Below, piece by piece: positions 11,520 through 22,400 of a DNA stretch of 64,000 nt. The stretch is taken from assembly GCA_027919835.1 (NCBI GenBank), contig JANVFP010000040.1:62001-126000 (forward strand). The letters run 5' to 3'. The position numbers and the translations under genes are program-made. Within the stretch, counting starts at the first letter, position 1; each line of letters starts with the position of its first letter. The notes below the pieces were generated by a model. The model did no database searches and had not been told where the DNA came from. It worked only from the letters and a program-made list of their open reading frames with translations. Origin of the DNA: Lentinula raphanica (lineage: Eukaryota > Basidiomycota > Agaricomycetes > Agaricales > Omphalotaceae).

Positions 11520-11760
11520 TCAATGAAGGAGCACATCCCAAACTCACTACGTCCATCACCACCACTAACACCCTTCTGCTTTTGTCTTACAAGGTTCTCT
11601 ATGATTTGGCTATCATCCCGAAGATCGATTTGTGTCCCGACAATGCTGGTGCACTTCATGAATCCATTCTTTCCGAGGTTTTCGAACGAAGTCGGCGAGA
11701 TCACACTGAGAGCGGATACTGGGGAGCAGGACCGAACATTGTGGTGCATAGACTGTTCAT
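11520..11760 (-). pseudogene. Rho-family GTPase (Cdc42/Rac-like) fragment
   Basis: Minus-strand translation gives VISPTSFENL, then after a frame change residues like the switch-distal helix, then IVGTQIDLRDDSQIIENLVR and QKQKGV. This is the TQxD guanine-specificity region and following loop of Cdc42/Rac-type GTPases. The P-loop and switch regions before it and the SA-motif/CAAX end after it are absent. Two frame changes within about 60 bp mark it as dead. It abuts a Ca2+/H+ exchanger fragment on the same strand, to which it is not normally linked. Confidence 0.6.
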
Positions 11761-11764
11761 GGAC

Positions 11765-11985
11765 ACCGTATTCAGAACGAGAAAAGCATAGAGAAAGATT
11801 TGTACATACTAAAGAGCAGAATCAATGTGACTCCATGGGAAACCTTCCAGAGATCTTGGCCTTCGTCGGAACCTGTCTCGGTGGTAACATTGTAGTAGAA
11901 GGCTACAGGGAGAAGAACGGTAATAACGGCGATGGGAAGCAGAGAGGAATTGAGCTGAGACGCAACTATAATGCAGTGGTCAGAA
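11765..11985 (-). pseudogene. CAX-type Ca2+/H+ exchanger fragment
   Basis: One minus-strand frame reads QLNSSLLPIAVITVLLPVAF, then DLWKVSHGVTLILLFSMY. This corresponds to the conserved membrane helices and the SHG-containing helix of vacuolar cation/proton exchangers (Vcx1 family). Only about 70 residues are present, with no start, no second half and no flanking exons. Family function, vacuolar Ca2+ sequestration, does not apply to this fragment. Confidence 0.6.
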
Positions 11986-12029
11986 TTGGAGGTTCAGTAA
12001 GCGTAGGTAGACAAATTTTAAATACCCTG

Positions 12030-12345
12030 ATCGCCGTGCACGTAACTATCAGATGGCCAAAGGGAAAGGATCTGGACCGAGCACTCAAAGTGAAGGAATA
12101 CGAGTTGTGACAAAGGAATTTCTCAGAGACTGGAAACTTTGGTATCCAAGAACACATCGACTTGAGTGCCCGATATGACCCAGGTATTGGTATCTTTGGT
12201 ATGGACTCCTATGTTATCGTATGCAGGCCTGGTGCTCGAGTACCAAGATGGAAGCAGAAGAAAGTTCGTGTTGGATTCCAGCACCGCATTAAGGAGGAAA
12301 CGATGGTCTGATTGAAGCAAAAAAAATAGGCGGTATCATTTTGGT
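12030..12345 (+). pseudogene. 60S ribosomal protein L11 (uL5) pseudogene, copy 1
   Basis: Plus-strand similarity to the second half of RPL11: [20 protein letters not shown] and EYEL. A TGA replaces the following arginine codon, then in another frame come segments like the [10 protein letters not shown] loop, HRIK(K)E, and the final FDGIIL equivalent, broken by a stop and an A-run. No introns are visible. It is the most decayed of four copies in a row. Confidence 0.8.
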
Positions 12346-12479
12346 GAGCTTCGCTCATATATCGATCCTGTAGTCTTGATTAATCGGTATTCCTCAGAAA
12401 GAAATGAACGAGTTCGCGTCGTTGCGTCGCATCTTACTTTATTTCCATTACCGCTCCATGTTGAGTATGATACGTATGC

Positions 12480-12700
12480 AACATGCTCTTCAACAATCGC
12501 CAAATGTCCAAAGATGCTGCTGTAACCCGTCCAGGTCTGGAGCAGAGTAATCTCAGCGATAGTCATGAGGATCCAAACGTAGAACTTACACTACTTAATT
12601 CATTTTCGCTCTATCTGAACTTCTGCTGGTGAAACAAAGAGCTTTTCACCCTTGAAGGAGGAATCTATTCGTCATGTGAGCGAGAGCTCAAATATCTATC
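12480..12700 (-). pseudogene. Degenerate Pcf11-like fragment plus linker
   Basis: Diverged version of the sequence at 13260-13494: it shares CTTCAACAATCGCCAAATGT-like, CCGTCCAGGTCTGGAGCAGAG and CAAACGTAGAACTTACACT segments, but the coding stretch corresponding to the VQIER motif is damaged. It shows that an older version of the chimeric unit preceded the two recent 793-bp copies. Confidence 0.5.
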
Positions 12701-13135
12701 AGGTGATCGACTCACCCGAGCCTCAAAAGTCCTCGAACAGCTAACTGGACAGATTCCGGTTACACCAAAAGCACGGTACACTGTCCGTACTTTCGGTATC
12801 CGTCGTAACGAGAAGATCACCGTGCACGTAACTATCAGATGGCCAAAGGCAAAGGATTTGGACCGAGCACTCAAAGTGAAGGAATACGAGTTGCGACGAA
12901 GGAATTTCTCGCAGACTGAAACTTTGGTTTCGGTATCCAAGAACACTGTCGATTTGGGTTTCCATTGTGACCCAGGTATTGATATCATTGGTATGGACTT
13001 CTATGTCATCGTAGGCAGGCTTGGTGCTCGATCAGCAAGGAGAAAGCAGAAGAAAGAACGCTAGCACCGCATTAAGAAGGAGGATATGAGGGCCTGTCTT
13101 AAGCAGAGATTCGACGGTATCATTCTGGTGAGCTT
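12700..13135 (+). pseudogene. RPL11 (uL5) pseudogene, copy 2
   Basis: Frame reads [20 protein letters not shown], then [20 protein letters not shown] and [16 protein letters not shown], all diagnostic of ribosomal protein L11. The frame then shifts, giving [16 protein letters not shown] before a stop at 13064, with a detached HRIKKED and FDGIIL segment afterwards. The N-terminal residues of RPL11 are missing, so this cannot encode a working protein. It is the first of two copies that look identical and lie 793 bp apart. Confidence 0.88.
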
Positions 13136-13229
13136 CGCTCACATATTGATTCTGTAGCCTTGATTATCAGCCTTTCTCGAAATAACAAGTTCGCGTTTTT
13201 GCATAGCATCTTACTTTATTTCCATTACC

Positions 13230-13486
13230 TCCTCCATGTCGAGTATGATACGTATGCAATATGCTCTTCAACGATCATCAAATATCCAAAGATGCTGCTG
13301 TAACCCGTCCAGGTCTGGAGCAGAGAAAACTCAGCGATAGTCATAAGGATCCAAACGTAGAACTTACACTGCTCGATCCATTTCCCCCGAATACTACGCT
13401 CTATCTGAACTTGTGCTGGCAAGCTAAAAACCTCTTCACCAATAAGGGAGGAATCTGTTCGCCATGGGAGGGAGAGCTCAACCATC
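13230..13486 (-). pseudogene. Pcf11-like CTD-interaction-domain fragment, copy 2
   Basis: The minus strand encodes [20 protein letters not shown] then AQVQIERSI. This matches the end of the RNA polymerase II CTD-interacting domain of the cleavage/termination factor Pcf11, which runs ...KMEELLLTWRTG...ELFG...VQIERGIWG. A GTAAGT donor follows about 10 codons later and an acceptor (GGGTTACAG) after that, so the piece was copied as genomic DNA with its intron. The rest of the gene is missing. The junction with the RPL11 fragment lies near 13486-13495. Confidence 0.6.
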
Positions 13487-13492
13487 TTGAAT

Positions 13493-13928
13493 CTGGTGAT
13501 CGACTCACCCGAGCCTCAAAAGTCCTCGAACAGCTAACTGGACAGATTCCGGTTACACCAAAAGCACGGTACACTGTCCGTACTTTCGGTATCCGTCGTA
13601 ACGAGAAGATCACCGTGCACGTAACTATCAGATGGCCAAAGGCAAAGGATTTGGACCGAGCACTCAAAGTGAAGGAATACGAGTTGCGACGAAGGAATTT
13701 CTCGCAGACTGAAACTTTGGTTTCGGTATCCAAGAACACTGTCGATTTGGGTTTCCATTGTGACCCAGGTATTGATATCATTGGTATGGACTTCTATGTC
13801 ATCGTAGGCAGGCTTGGTGCTCGATCAGCAAGGAGAAAGCAGAAGAAAGAACGCTAGCACCGCATTAAGAAGGAGGATATGAGGGCCTGTCTTAAGCAGA
13901 GATTCGACGGTATCATTCTGGTGAGCTT
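13493..13928 (+). pseudogene. RPL11 (uL5) pseudogene, copy 3
   Basis: Identical by eye to copy 2. Because the bases to its left are now a Pcf11-like fragment without stops in this frame, a 198-codon open frame (13261-13857) spans antisense Pcf11 sequence and RPL11. That frame is an accident of the fusion and has the same internal frameshift. Confidence 0.88.
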
Positions 13929-14022
13929 CGCTCACATATTGATTCTGTAGCCTTGATTATCAGCCTTTCTCGAAATAACAAGTTCGCGTTTTTGCATAGC
14001 ATCTTACTTTATTTCCATTACC

Positions 14023-14279
14023 TCCTCCATGTCGAGTATGATACGTATGCAATATGCTCTTCAACGATCATCAAATATCCAAAGATGCTGCTGTAACCCG
14101 TCCAGGTCTGGAGCAGAGAAAACTCAGCGATAGTCATAAGGATCCAAACGTAGAACTTACACTGCTCGATCCATTTCCCCCGAATACTACGCTCTATCTG
14201 AACTTGTGCTGGCAAGCTAAAAACCTCTTCACCAATAAGGGAGGAATCTGTTCGCCATGGGAGGGAGAGCTCAACCATC
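14023..14279 (-). pseudogene. Pcf11-like fragment, copy 3
   Basis: Second identical copy of the Pcf11-like piece, 793 bp from the first. The same KMVEL...WRTD...VQIERSI residues and downstream splice-like signals are present. Confidence 0.6.
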
Positions 14280-14286
14280 TTGAATC

Positions 14287-14640
14287 TGGTGATCGACTCG
14301 CCCAAGCCAAGTTCTCGAACAGCTAACTAGACAGACTCCGATTACATCAAAAGCCTCACGATACACTGTCCGTACTTTCGGTATCCGTCGTAACGAGACT
14401 GGAAACTTTGGTTTCATTATCCACGAGCCCATCAACTTGGGTGCCCGATATGACCCAGGTATTGGTAACTTGGGTATGGACTTCTATGTTGTCGTAGGCA
14501 AGCCTGGTGCTCGGGTAGCAAGGAGAAAGCAGAAAGCTCGTGTTGGATGTCAACACCGCATCAAGAAGGAGGATACAATGGGCTGGTTGAAGCAGAGATT
14601 CGACGGTATCATTCTGGCGAGCCTCCTCCGTGTTTGCGTA
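14287..14640 (+). pseudogene. RPL11 (uL5) pseudogene, copy 4 (best preserved C-terminus)
   Basis: Starts with a damaged GDRL segment. After a deletion it reads in one frame [40 protein letters not shown] and [19 protein letters not shown]. This is the intact C-terminal third of RPL11, closer to a functional gene than copies 1-3. It then runs on without a stop into flanking sequence. The 5' half is missing. Confidence 0.85.
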
Positions 14641-14964
14641 TGGTACGTCTGCAATATGCGCATCAACAATCACGAAATGTCCAAAGATGCTGCCTGTAAT
14701 CTGTCCAGGTCTGGAATGCGCTCAGTAGCCGAAGCAGATCATGAATATTGTGCTGGCTGCTACTACTTGATTGATTCCTGAGGATAGCACAGGACCTTCA
14801 TCGACCTTGATTCTGGCTGACCAGAAAACCACACCAGCAAACGTTATGAAGGAGCCACGGATTGATAAGCTGGTCATCATTGCGTTCTTTTGCCTTGTGA
14901 TCTTGCGAGACTTTGATGAATATCGCCTTCTAAACCCATCTGCCGGCGTTGCGTAGAGATTCAT
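14641..14964 (-). other. Unidentified hydrophobic fragment
   Basis: A minus-strand frame (14964-14722) contains a hydrophobic stretch around IRGSFITFAGVVFWSA and a second one near [14 protein letters not shown], suggesting a piece of a membrane protein. It has no recognisable family and no start or end. Its right part is related to the linker of the 793-bp unit. Confidence 0.3.
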
Positions 14965-15120
14965 CGACCCGTTGATAGGTATCGATGAACAAGGGAATCG
15001 CAGATCTTGCGAAATGTCGAGCGTAAAGTTTGTAAATATTCTTGCTAATCGCGAAAGGTTCGCGGGTGTGGAGAGTCCTGTACGTTCTAAGTGTTTGGAG
15101 AAGGTGCGGAGTCAGTGGAG
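14965..15120 (-). pseudogene. Pcf11-like fragment (N-side of the domain)
   Basis: The minus strand reads REPFAISKNIYKLYARHFAR then IPLFIDTYQRVDES. This is the segment of the Pcf11 CTD-interaction domain typically seen as LDSISKNVxxPYARHF...LFLETYxxVD. It lacks continuation into the KMxELLxTWRTG segment, which occurs in the neighbouring copies. The wider frame runs up to 15343 without recognisable content. Confidence 0.55.
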
Positions 15121-15569
15121 GGTTTGATAGAAGGGACATCGACAGGTTTGAAGGTCGGTAAGGACGAACTAGGCATCTGATTGAAGGTGGTTGAAGTAGA
15201 AACCACGATAGATGGCGGGAGAGGTGGTATTGATGCAGGTCACGGTGCCAATATGAATTGGATGACCACGCTTGGCTAGAAACTGGTGAAGGTGATAAGG
15301 CTTGTTGAGCATCGCTTTGAATGACATTCCGTAACTGGTTCAATATTTGCTGCAGGTCGTCCTCTACGATTTTCCGAAGCTAGAGAGGGGACGATTGATC
15401 AACAACATGAAAACGAGAGCTTGCGTGCCTAATGCAAGACGTGAGCGTGGTATTTGGATATGTGGTCATTGGGACTGGCCTGGATGTCTCTTTCTCTTTG
15501 AGTAAGCGTGAAGTAGAGTTCACCAAGCTTGTTTGATGCCTGAATAGAACTCATTGGCTGATGACTGTA

Positions 15570-15850
15570 GAGCAAACTCAGCGATGGTCATGAGGATCTC
15601 AACGTGGGAGTTACACTGCTCGATCCGTTTCCCCGAATGCTACGCTCTGTTTGAACTTCTGCTGGCAAAGAGCTCTTATTCGTTCAGAGGGTGGAACCTG
15701 TTCGCAATGTGAGACGCAGCTCGACCATCTTGTTATGTGTGGATTCATCGACCTGTTGGTGGGTATCAATGAACAGAGGTATCACAAATTTTTCGAAATG
15801 TCGAGCCCAAGGTTCGTAGATATTTTTGCAAGTCATAAAGTGTTCGCGAG
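15570..15850 (-). pseudogene. Pcf11-like fragment, most complete copy
   Basis: The minus strand joins both halves seen separately elsewhere: IYEPWARHFEKFVIPLFIDT, HQQVDESTHNKMVELRLTLR and TG. A stop follows where other copies continue to the VQIER motif, which remains visible in another frame. It shows the order of the parent gene and that the 793-bp unit captured only the second half. Confidence 0.6.
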
Positions 15851-15869
15851 AGTGCACTATCCTGTTTAA

Positions 15870-16639
15870 CGATTTTGGACTGGTTCGTATTTATCCATTT
15901 GCTTCTGGTCCATTTCAGTTTCTGCCTCGTCAATAGCAAAATATAGAATAGTGTTGAAGGACCTGTCTGACCTGATAATTCGAGACATCTACGGAAGATT
16001 AATGATCCTCAGTCACTCATACCCAAGGTATGAATGAACACTCAACTCGCAGGAGTTCAAACATTGATTTTCGTAGACGATCTGCGCTATAGGTGAGTCG
16101 TCAAAATATGAGATATATGAAGATGGAGAATCACCGTACTTTCCAAGCCTGTGAGACGGGACCACCATTATCTTGAGGACTTGATGAATTATGGTTAGTT
16201 CTGGTCGAAAATCTCCACGACTTTGGGATCATCGACTTGCCATGGAAAGGGACAGCGCGTAAATTCCGCGCTCAATGTTTGAATGACCTGTCTGAGTAAT
16301 CGAGATCGAGAACCCAATAGCAACTCGAATCTCTTCACGAGAATGAGGTCATTCCTCTACGGTTGAAGTGCAAGCTGAAGGCGGCAGGTGAAAGCGACTG
16401 GCCTTACTAGAGCCATCACATCAGCAACGTCAACCCCAAAACCATCGCTCTAGGCAGAGACGAGCCTATGAAGTATGTGTCGAAACATCTGAATGGCGAA
16501 ATTATTTGAGGGGAATTGGGAGTTGAAGAAAGATGGGTACGGAGCTCCTTGAGTGTCAACGTGAACGCTTGACCTTCCGTCGAATATTTCATTGACAATC
16601 ACATGTTATTAACATACTTAGGTGCAAAAACTGGATAGA
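15870..16639. other. No gene recognised
   Basis: About 770 bp with only short frames in all six phases and no repeat that I can match elsewhere in the window. It includes the 3' flank of the integrase-core gene. Confidence 0.5.
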
Positions 16640-18643
16640 CTAAAAGTCATTGGGGTAGTGAGCTCGAGCGTATACAAGGGCTATGCTCCACACTCGTACA
16701 ACATCATTGAGATTCGCAATGGGAGAGTTCGGTTGGAGGAGAGCTCCTAAAGCTTCAATGTCCGTGGTGGTCATCAATTCGGACGGGGGTTCAACTTGCA
16801 CCTCATTGAGAGCTGGAGGAGGTCCGTGCCGTCCGAGCCAAGTGCTAGCACCCTCTTCATGTGCATAGTTTTGCCGTAGTGATTGTACCAAGTCTTGATC
16901 TTCTAAGCCTTCCCAATCGATGCCGAAAACCTCCAACTCTTGATCTGTCATGGCGAAGTCGTCCAGACTATTGCCTCGTATCCCATGAACAAGCATGTCG
17001 AAGCCCCACATATCTTCTGGACTACGGCTTGGCCCGTCTCTCTGGGTTATTCGGTGATTATTCCAACTCTCGGCCCAGAATGCTAGAGCCTGGTTGATGG
17101 TGTCCATGAACAAGTACTGGAGGAGCCAAATGTGGTTGGGATTGTTGTTGTCCAGATAATGGCGAACCTCGAGCTCGGAAAAGTAGTCGTTCCAACGCTG
17201 AGACATGTGGACCGATACATCTACCCACAGTCTCTCAATACGAACATTGTGAACGGACCTGGACAGAGATAAGTAAGAAACTTGATTGAAGATACAACAT
17301 CGCACCTCCCCCAGATATACGATCCTCGTCCTGGACCTCGGGCGTGTTCCATGTAAGCAGCGACCCATACATTCTCCACGCCATGATCTCCTCGTATCCG
17401 CGAAGGTACACCATATCTCGCAGCAGCGGACAGAAACAGGGAGAGAACGGTCGAAGAGCGATTGTTGTTATGTGCGCGGAGGGCTGTGATTAAACGAGAA
17501 TAACCATCAATGAATCCGTGGATCACGATGCCCCATCGTATGAGCCCTGGGGTTCAGGAAACATTAGTGCAATTTTATACCATGCTTCAGGCGCTTACGG
17601 TGGTGCCCATCGTGATGCCAGAGCGAGTTGGGACCAGGAACCTCGTAGCGACGACGGCGAATTCGAATACGCTCAAAGACGCGTTGAACGGGGTCAATCC
17701 TTGCCAGAGATTGTCGAATCCTTTCATTCTGCACAACGTGTCCAATCCGTCGCAGCATTCCATCCAACATTCGTATGCCAGCCTCAGGATAATGTGAACG
17801 AAGAGATCGTACCATAGTATCTAGATCATCGTTGGAAATGTTCGAAAGGTAGCTTGACGACGATGAAGACTGGATTGAATTTGCCAAATTTTGAACTTCT
17901 GAAGGTAAGTTTGCTGGTAAGGATTGCTGTGGCTCGTGGTTATGATCAGCTTCCTGAGCATCGTCGTTTCCATCTATGCTATCTGCAAACGGCGTACGCC
18001 CTGGGGACGCGATGCCGTATTCAAGAAGGGACCTCCTGACTGTCCTAGGATGTACATTCAGGAAAAAGGCGATACCGCTGGTTGAGCGGCGTCCATATGC
18101 CCAACGTAGGAAATTGGGATCAATGACTGCTCGAGGCCGCCCTGCAGAGCCACTGTGTTCCCAGGTGATGATGTCTGGGCGACCTTGATGGCTGTTTTCC
18201 ACCCGTTGATCGTATATCGTCCGAAGGTCCATGATCATACTTTGTACATTTGTTCGAAGCAGTTCCCATTCTGCTTGGTCGCGAAATGTTGCTGAATTCT
18301 GTTCGAACCAAGATTGAGTTAGGTACTTGCTGGGTTTTGTTTCACTCACCTGAGCAACGAGATTGGCATATTCTTCAAGGTCTTCGCCTAGTAGCCGGAT
18401 ATGAAAGACATCGGTCGTGTCATCTTGGGTTATCTGAGTCAAAACAGACTGGAAATGATGGTAATGTCTTCGAAACTCGTCTTGGAGTACGAGAGCATCG
18501 GGACCTGAAATATTCGCGTCTTGCAACGAAGTAGGAGTGCTTGCCCGACAAAATATCGAATGGGAATGCGGATTCAGATATGGAAATACCAGTAAGGCAA
18601 CAGACAGCAGCAAAGACAACAGGAATGGGTGGTAGAACCTCAT
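16640..18643 (-). CDS. Integrase-core (DDE) domain protein of the agaricomycete type
   Basis: Exons 18643-17599, 17546-17306 and 17258-16640 join in frame (1905 nt, 634 aa). A further 51-bp in-frame intron (18349-18299, GTGAGT...CTAACT...CAG) is likely. The DDE triad is visible: WHHDGHH with RWGIVIHGFIDGYSRLI (first D), SRIRGDHGVEN (second D) and SVHNVRIERLWVDV (E). This is a retroviral-type integrase fold. Upstream, NFLRWAYGRRSTSGIAFFLN...RTVRRSLLEYGI resembles a helix-turn-helix. No terminal inverted repeats or target duplication were found, so it may be a stable or domesticated copy. Oddity: the first 30 residues are strongly hydrophobic like a signal anchor, so the true start may lie further in. 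Confidence 0.8.
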
Positions 18644-19420
18644 GATCGTGGTTCAAGTTCAACGTTCAACCTCAGGGTCGATTCTATGATAATAACGTGA
18701 TCGTGGTGTCACCGTGTCGGGGTTGATACAGATGGAAAGTGTCACCATCTGCCATTCCTTGCTGAACGATTCGTTGTTTTTCTAAGAATATTTGTGTTAT
18801 CTGGACCTTATCTGGACCGATTTCTTTCTAGCCATACCTCACCTTGCCAAATCATACCAAACTCTATCCACCATACATTTCGTCCTTATCCCCGCCATTC
18901 CTCCCTGATTCAAAATATAAGTATGCCCGACACCCGCCCGACACTCTTTCTGTCTTCAACGCTATCACCGATGCATTTGTCCTCAGAGTCAGAAGTATAA
19001 GACCCGACACCTGGCCACAGAAGGTCATTACCTACTTATCTCTCCTCTTCAGCGCTGGCCGCCACGAAACTGGATGTATATTGATATATCATATCATGAT
19101 GAGCACAGAAAATTGCTCAAACTCCTGGACGTAGCTGAAAATGTTTGCTCAGTACATATTATCATATATACGAAAAGCACTAACCTGACATTGTTGTTCA
19201 AAATTTCCCTTGCAGTTGAGGGTTAATGCATATTGATCATGCCATTTATAATGCACCATTATGAGTGAGTAATTCTTAATCTACTACTCTACAGTTTATA
19301 TCTCTTGTGAGTTCAATAATGATAAGTCTACTTGTACATATGTAGTACAATGAGTATTCCAAAATTTGTATCAATACGATGCATAAGTCCCAAGAATAAA
19401 GTAGAAGGTAGTCTCTGTGA
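18644..19420. other. Intergenic, no gene recognised
   Basis: AT-rich 780-bp spacer upstream of the integrase-core gene and downstream of the first Spt5-like copy. Plus-strand frames of 68 and 96 codons overlap each other in different phases and have no recognisable content. Confidence 0.5.
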
Positions 19421-22400
19421 TTACAACTCATGCACTGGTTGATATGTAGAACGAATCAGTTCCAACTGTTTGTTTCCCTGAGTCCGCATACCGACAGTTT
19501 CATGCACAGTAGCCAGGTCTTTGCCTTCAATCCAGATAGTCCCGACATCCGTGTCAATGATTTCGTCGAATTGTATACCTTTTCTGTGCTTGGGTTTGCG
19601 TATGAGCTTGACTACTTGAACCAACCAGCGTGAAGGTTTTCCTGGATCCAAGCGCATCATATAGTTCACTCGACGACATAACATCCCGGTGTGTTCTCCT
19701 GAGCAGATGATGTAGAGGCCTCTGGCAATCGCGGGATTGGAAGGTACAGAATATGATCGAGGTTTTTGAAGGATAGTCCAGGGGTTGAGTTCGACAATAT
19801 CGCTACAATTGGGACTCCTTCGCCGGTTCCCTATGTTGGAATACACCCCTGTTACACCGTTGACAGTTTGTAAGAAAATCCGCTGATCTTGTTTCGGGTC
19901 GGCCGTAGTTGCTACCAACAGTTCTATTTTATCCTGAACTGACTTTACGATGCGCGGATCTAGGATCCAGTGTTGCAAAGAAGGATCGGGAGAAGAAGGA
20001 TCCCAGGCAGGGTCTGTGCCTGGACTGGGTGGGTTGAAAGAACAGGGCGTTGTCGCACGAGTCAGTCCAGCGTCCGACGTGGAACCAGTTGCTAGTGCAC
20101 TTTCCTCCAGTACTTTTCGCCTCTTCCGATCACGCTGTTCTTCAGGTGAGTAAGCTGGGGAATAGCCAGATTTCAGACGCCAGTAATCATCCCATTTCAT
20201 ATGCAAGCCAGCCTCGTCAGAACCATTGTCGTCGTGAAGAAAACAATCATTGTCCACACGCCGGAGTAAGTGGTAGTCGAACCAGGCAAGTGAATTATTC
20301 ATTCCCTGTGTTTCGTAGCGGATTTGGACTGAGAGCCCGCTGACTGCGTCGTCATTTAATTTTCCATCTACGACTATGGCTCGATAACCCTTCTTGGAAT
20401 ATTTGATGGGATAGACTTCCACGTTCTTCAAGGGAAATTGAGTGGTGGAGGGTTCGATCAAAGGGAGCCTGCGTTGGTGTGCTGAGAGGTGTTTTGGGTG
20501 ATGAGATAGCACGTCGTGAACGGCGGCTGATCGTTCTACCTTTCTGATTGTATTTGGGTGAAATTCAAGAATTTGCTTCTAGAAGTCATTGAGTTATCAG
20601 TACGATGATTGAGAATTGATACGGACCTCATTGTGACCCTCCTGTAACAGCACCTCAACTTTACCAGGACAAACACTGATCACTAGACCTTCATTTCCTG
20701 CCAGCTCTATCTCCTCCGTTTCAGCCGATGACCCGAACTCATTCGTTTCGTGAGGCAAGGGAAGCCTTGGACGGACGCCAGGAAGAAGTTTGACAGTATC
20801 GCCCGGAAAGAAGATTTTTTCAAGATGGACTTTTGACATCGTATGGAGTGAGTTGACCGTAATATTCGCCACCTGCAGAGGGATGCTGATCTCACAATCT
20901 GAAGGACCAACATGGTGAATTACGCCTTTGGTACAGCCTTCGGGAAGTTCGAATGTATATCGTCCTCCTGGTGTACACCAAACGCCGTCGAGATCAGTGA
21001 AACGAACGTCCTCCCCGATCTGGAAGTCCCAGGATGATGGCGGAGGCATCCGTAGGAGAGATTGTTGAACGGCATAATGCTTAGACTCTAGAAAATAGTA
21101 GCGAATGTCGGCTGGAATCTCCGATGCAAGCTCCATATCTGCGAGCTTTATTCGTACGAGAACAAGGCCGTTCTGCCACTGTTGACCTAGACATATATAG
21201 CGTTTGTGTGTCGCCTCGGAATGTGAGCATGAATGGGGAGTTCCACAATGTTCAGCACAATCCATTCGGGTGGGGAAGCAGTAATTTTGATCGATATACA
21301 CTCCAGCCTTCGAGAGAGAACCGTTGGGCGTTCCGTCGGCTCACGCTTTCGTTTGCCAAGGGAGGCTTTCCCACTGGAAAAATCGGGAACCAAGTCCCAG
21401 TCGATTCGAGGAGGAAATAGGACCAAACGTTCGACATCAGAGTTGATTTCATCGAATTCGTCTGCAATGACAAGTCCAACGTCATTCTTATAGAGACCTC
21501 TTTTGCATTTGATCCAACTACGAGGGGGATATCGATCAAGATGGGACGGTTCCCGTAGAATGCGTTGAATGCCCACAGGATCGTCAATGGAATTATGGAT
21601 GGGTAGAACTAGATCTGTGCGAGCTGATGCTGTAGATATACGGCGGGGTAACTCTTGCACTGGAAATGCGAATCGGGGGACTTTCGAGTACAAGAAGCCA
21701 GGTATCGTGAGGAGGTATGCTGCAAGAACAGTATTCTGAGGGAGCATGCTTCGTGCTTGGAGATATATACCTCCAGGTAAAGCAGAGGGAAATGCCGCTC
21801 GTAGAATCAGAGGGTCAATAACTCGGTGTGAATATCTGTGCAAATGCGATCGACGATTTTTTGTTCGAACTGGGGCTGAAAGTTTCTGCATAAGTTTCGG
21901 ATTTAATGGCTTCACCAAATGATCGCACCTGGCAGCGAACGTAAAAAAACCTGAACCCCGGTGCCACCAACTCTTCGGCTCCCATATATTTTTTGATCCA
22001 ATGCTTCAATAAGCGTTGGTCATTGGTTAACTCAACCTCATCTTCCATTTCCAATCTTGCTCTACCTCTGAGCCCGCTATATCAGCTGTGATACCGGTAT
22101 TCATGCCATGAGATGCTTCCATATCACTCGAAGACATTACGTGTGTCTGACGCGTTACTGGACCCAAGGCGGAGTTGATCTGCACGTCGTAGTTTGGTTG
22201 TAGTCATCTTTGATACGCGGCGGAGGTACAGATGCTGAGCGTCGTCTAGGTTTAATCCTGGTGGAAGAGGTCATGGCGTGCCGATGATACTGGATAACGG
22301 TTGGAAATACACGACTACTACGCGCGTTGACGATTCCCGAAGATGGAACGATTCCTCCATATGTTGAATCATCCGATCGAAACGATATGGAGCATGCATC

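Larger units (their letters stand above)
12702..14287. repeat. Tandem duplication, 2 x 793 bp (RPL11 and Pcf11-like chimeric unit)
   Basis: Bases 12702-13494 and 13495-14287 appear identical throughout; I compared many segments and found no difference. Each unit contains an RPL11 fragment on the plus strand, followed by linker sequence and then a Pcf11-like fragment on the minus strand. A third, partial and diverged unit follows from 14288, and older pieces occur at 12480-12700 and 15570-15850. Confidence 0.9.

Noticed and set aside
11523..12110. 195-codon plus-strand open frame
   Set aside because: It runs antisense through the Rho and Ca2+/H+ exchanger fragments and then into RPL11 sequence, so it is a chance concatenation of pieces from different genes.
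13261..13857. 198-codon plus-strand open frame ending in RPL11 sequence
   Set aside because: The first half is antisense Pcf11-like DNA; only the second half is RPL11, and that is frameshifted. Not a real fusion gene.
14018..14305. Minus-strand frame considered as a pheromone-receptor (STE3) fragment because of a hydrophobic stretch
   Set aside because: The first part matches the Pcf11 CTD-interaction domain (WRTG, VQIER), and the hydrophobic part lies behind a splice donor, that is, in intron sequence.
20597..21301. Spt5-like copies as remains of the essential SPT5 gene itself
   Set aside because: The acidic start and KOW segments are Spt5-like, but sequence between motifs is unusual, C-terminal repeats are absent and two diverged copies exist nearby, so a paralogous family is more likely.
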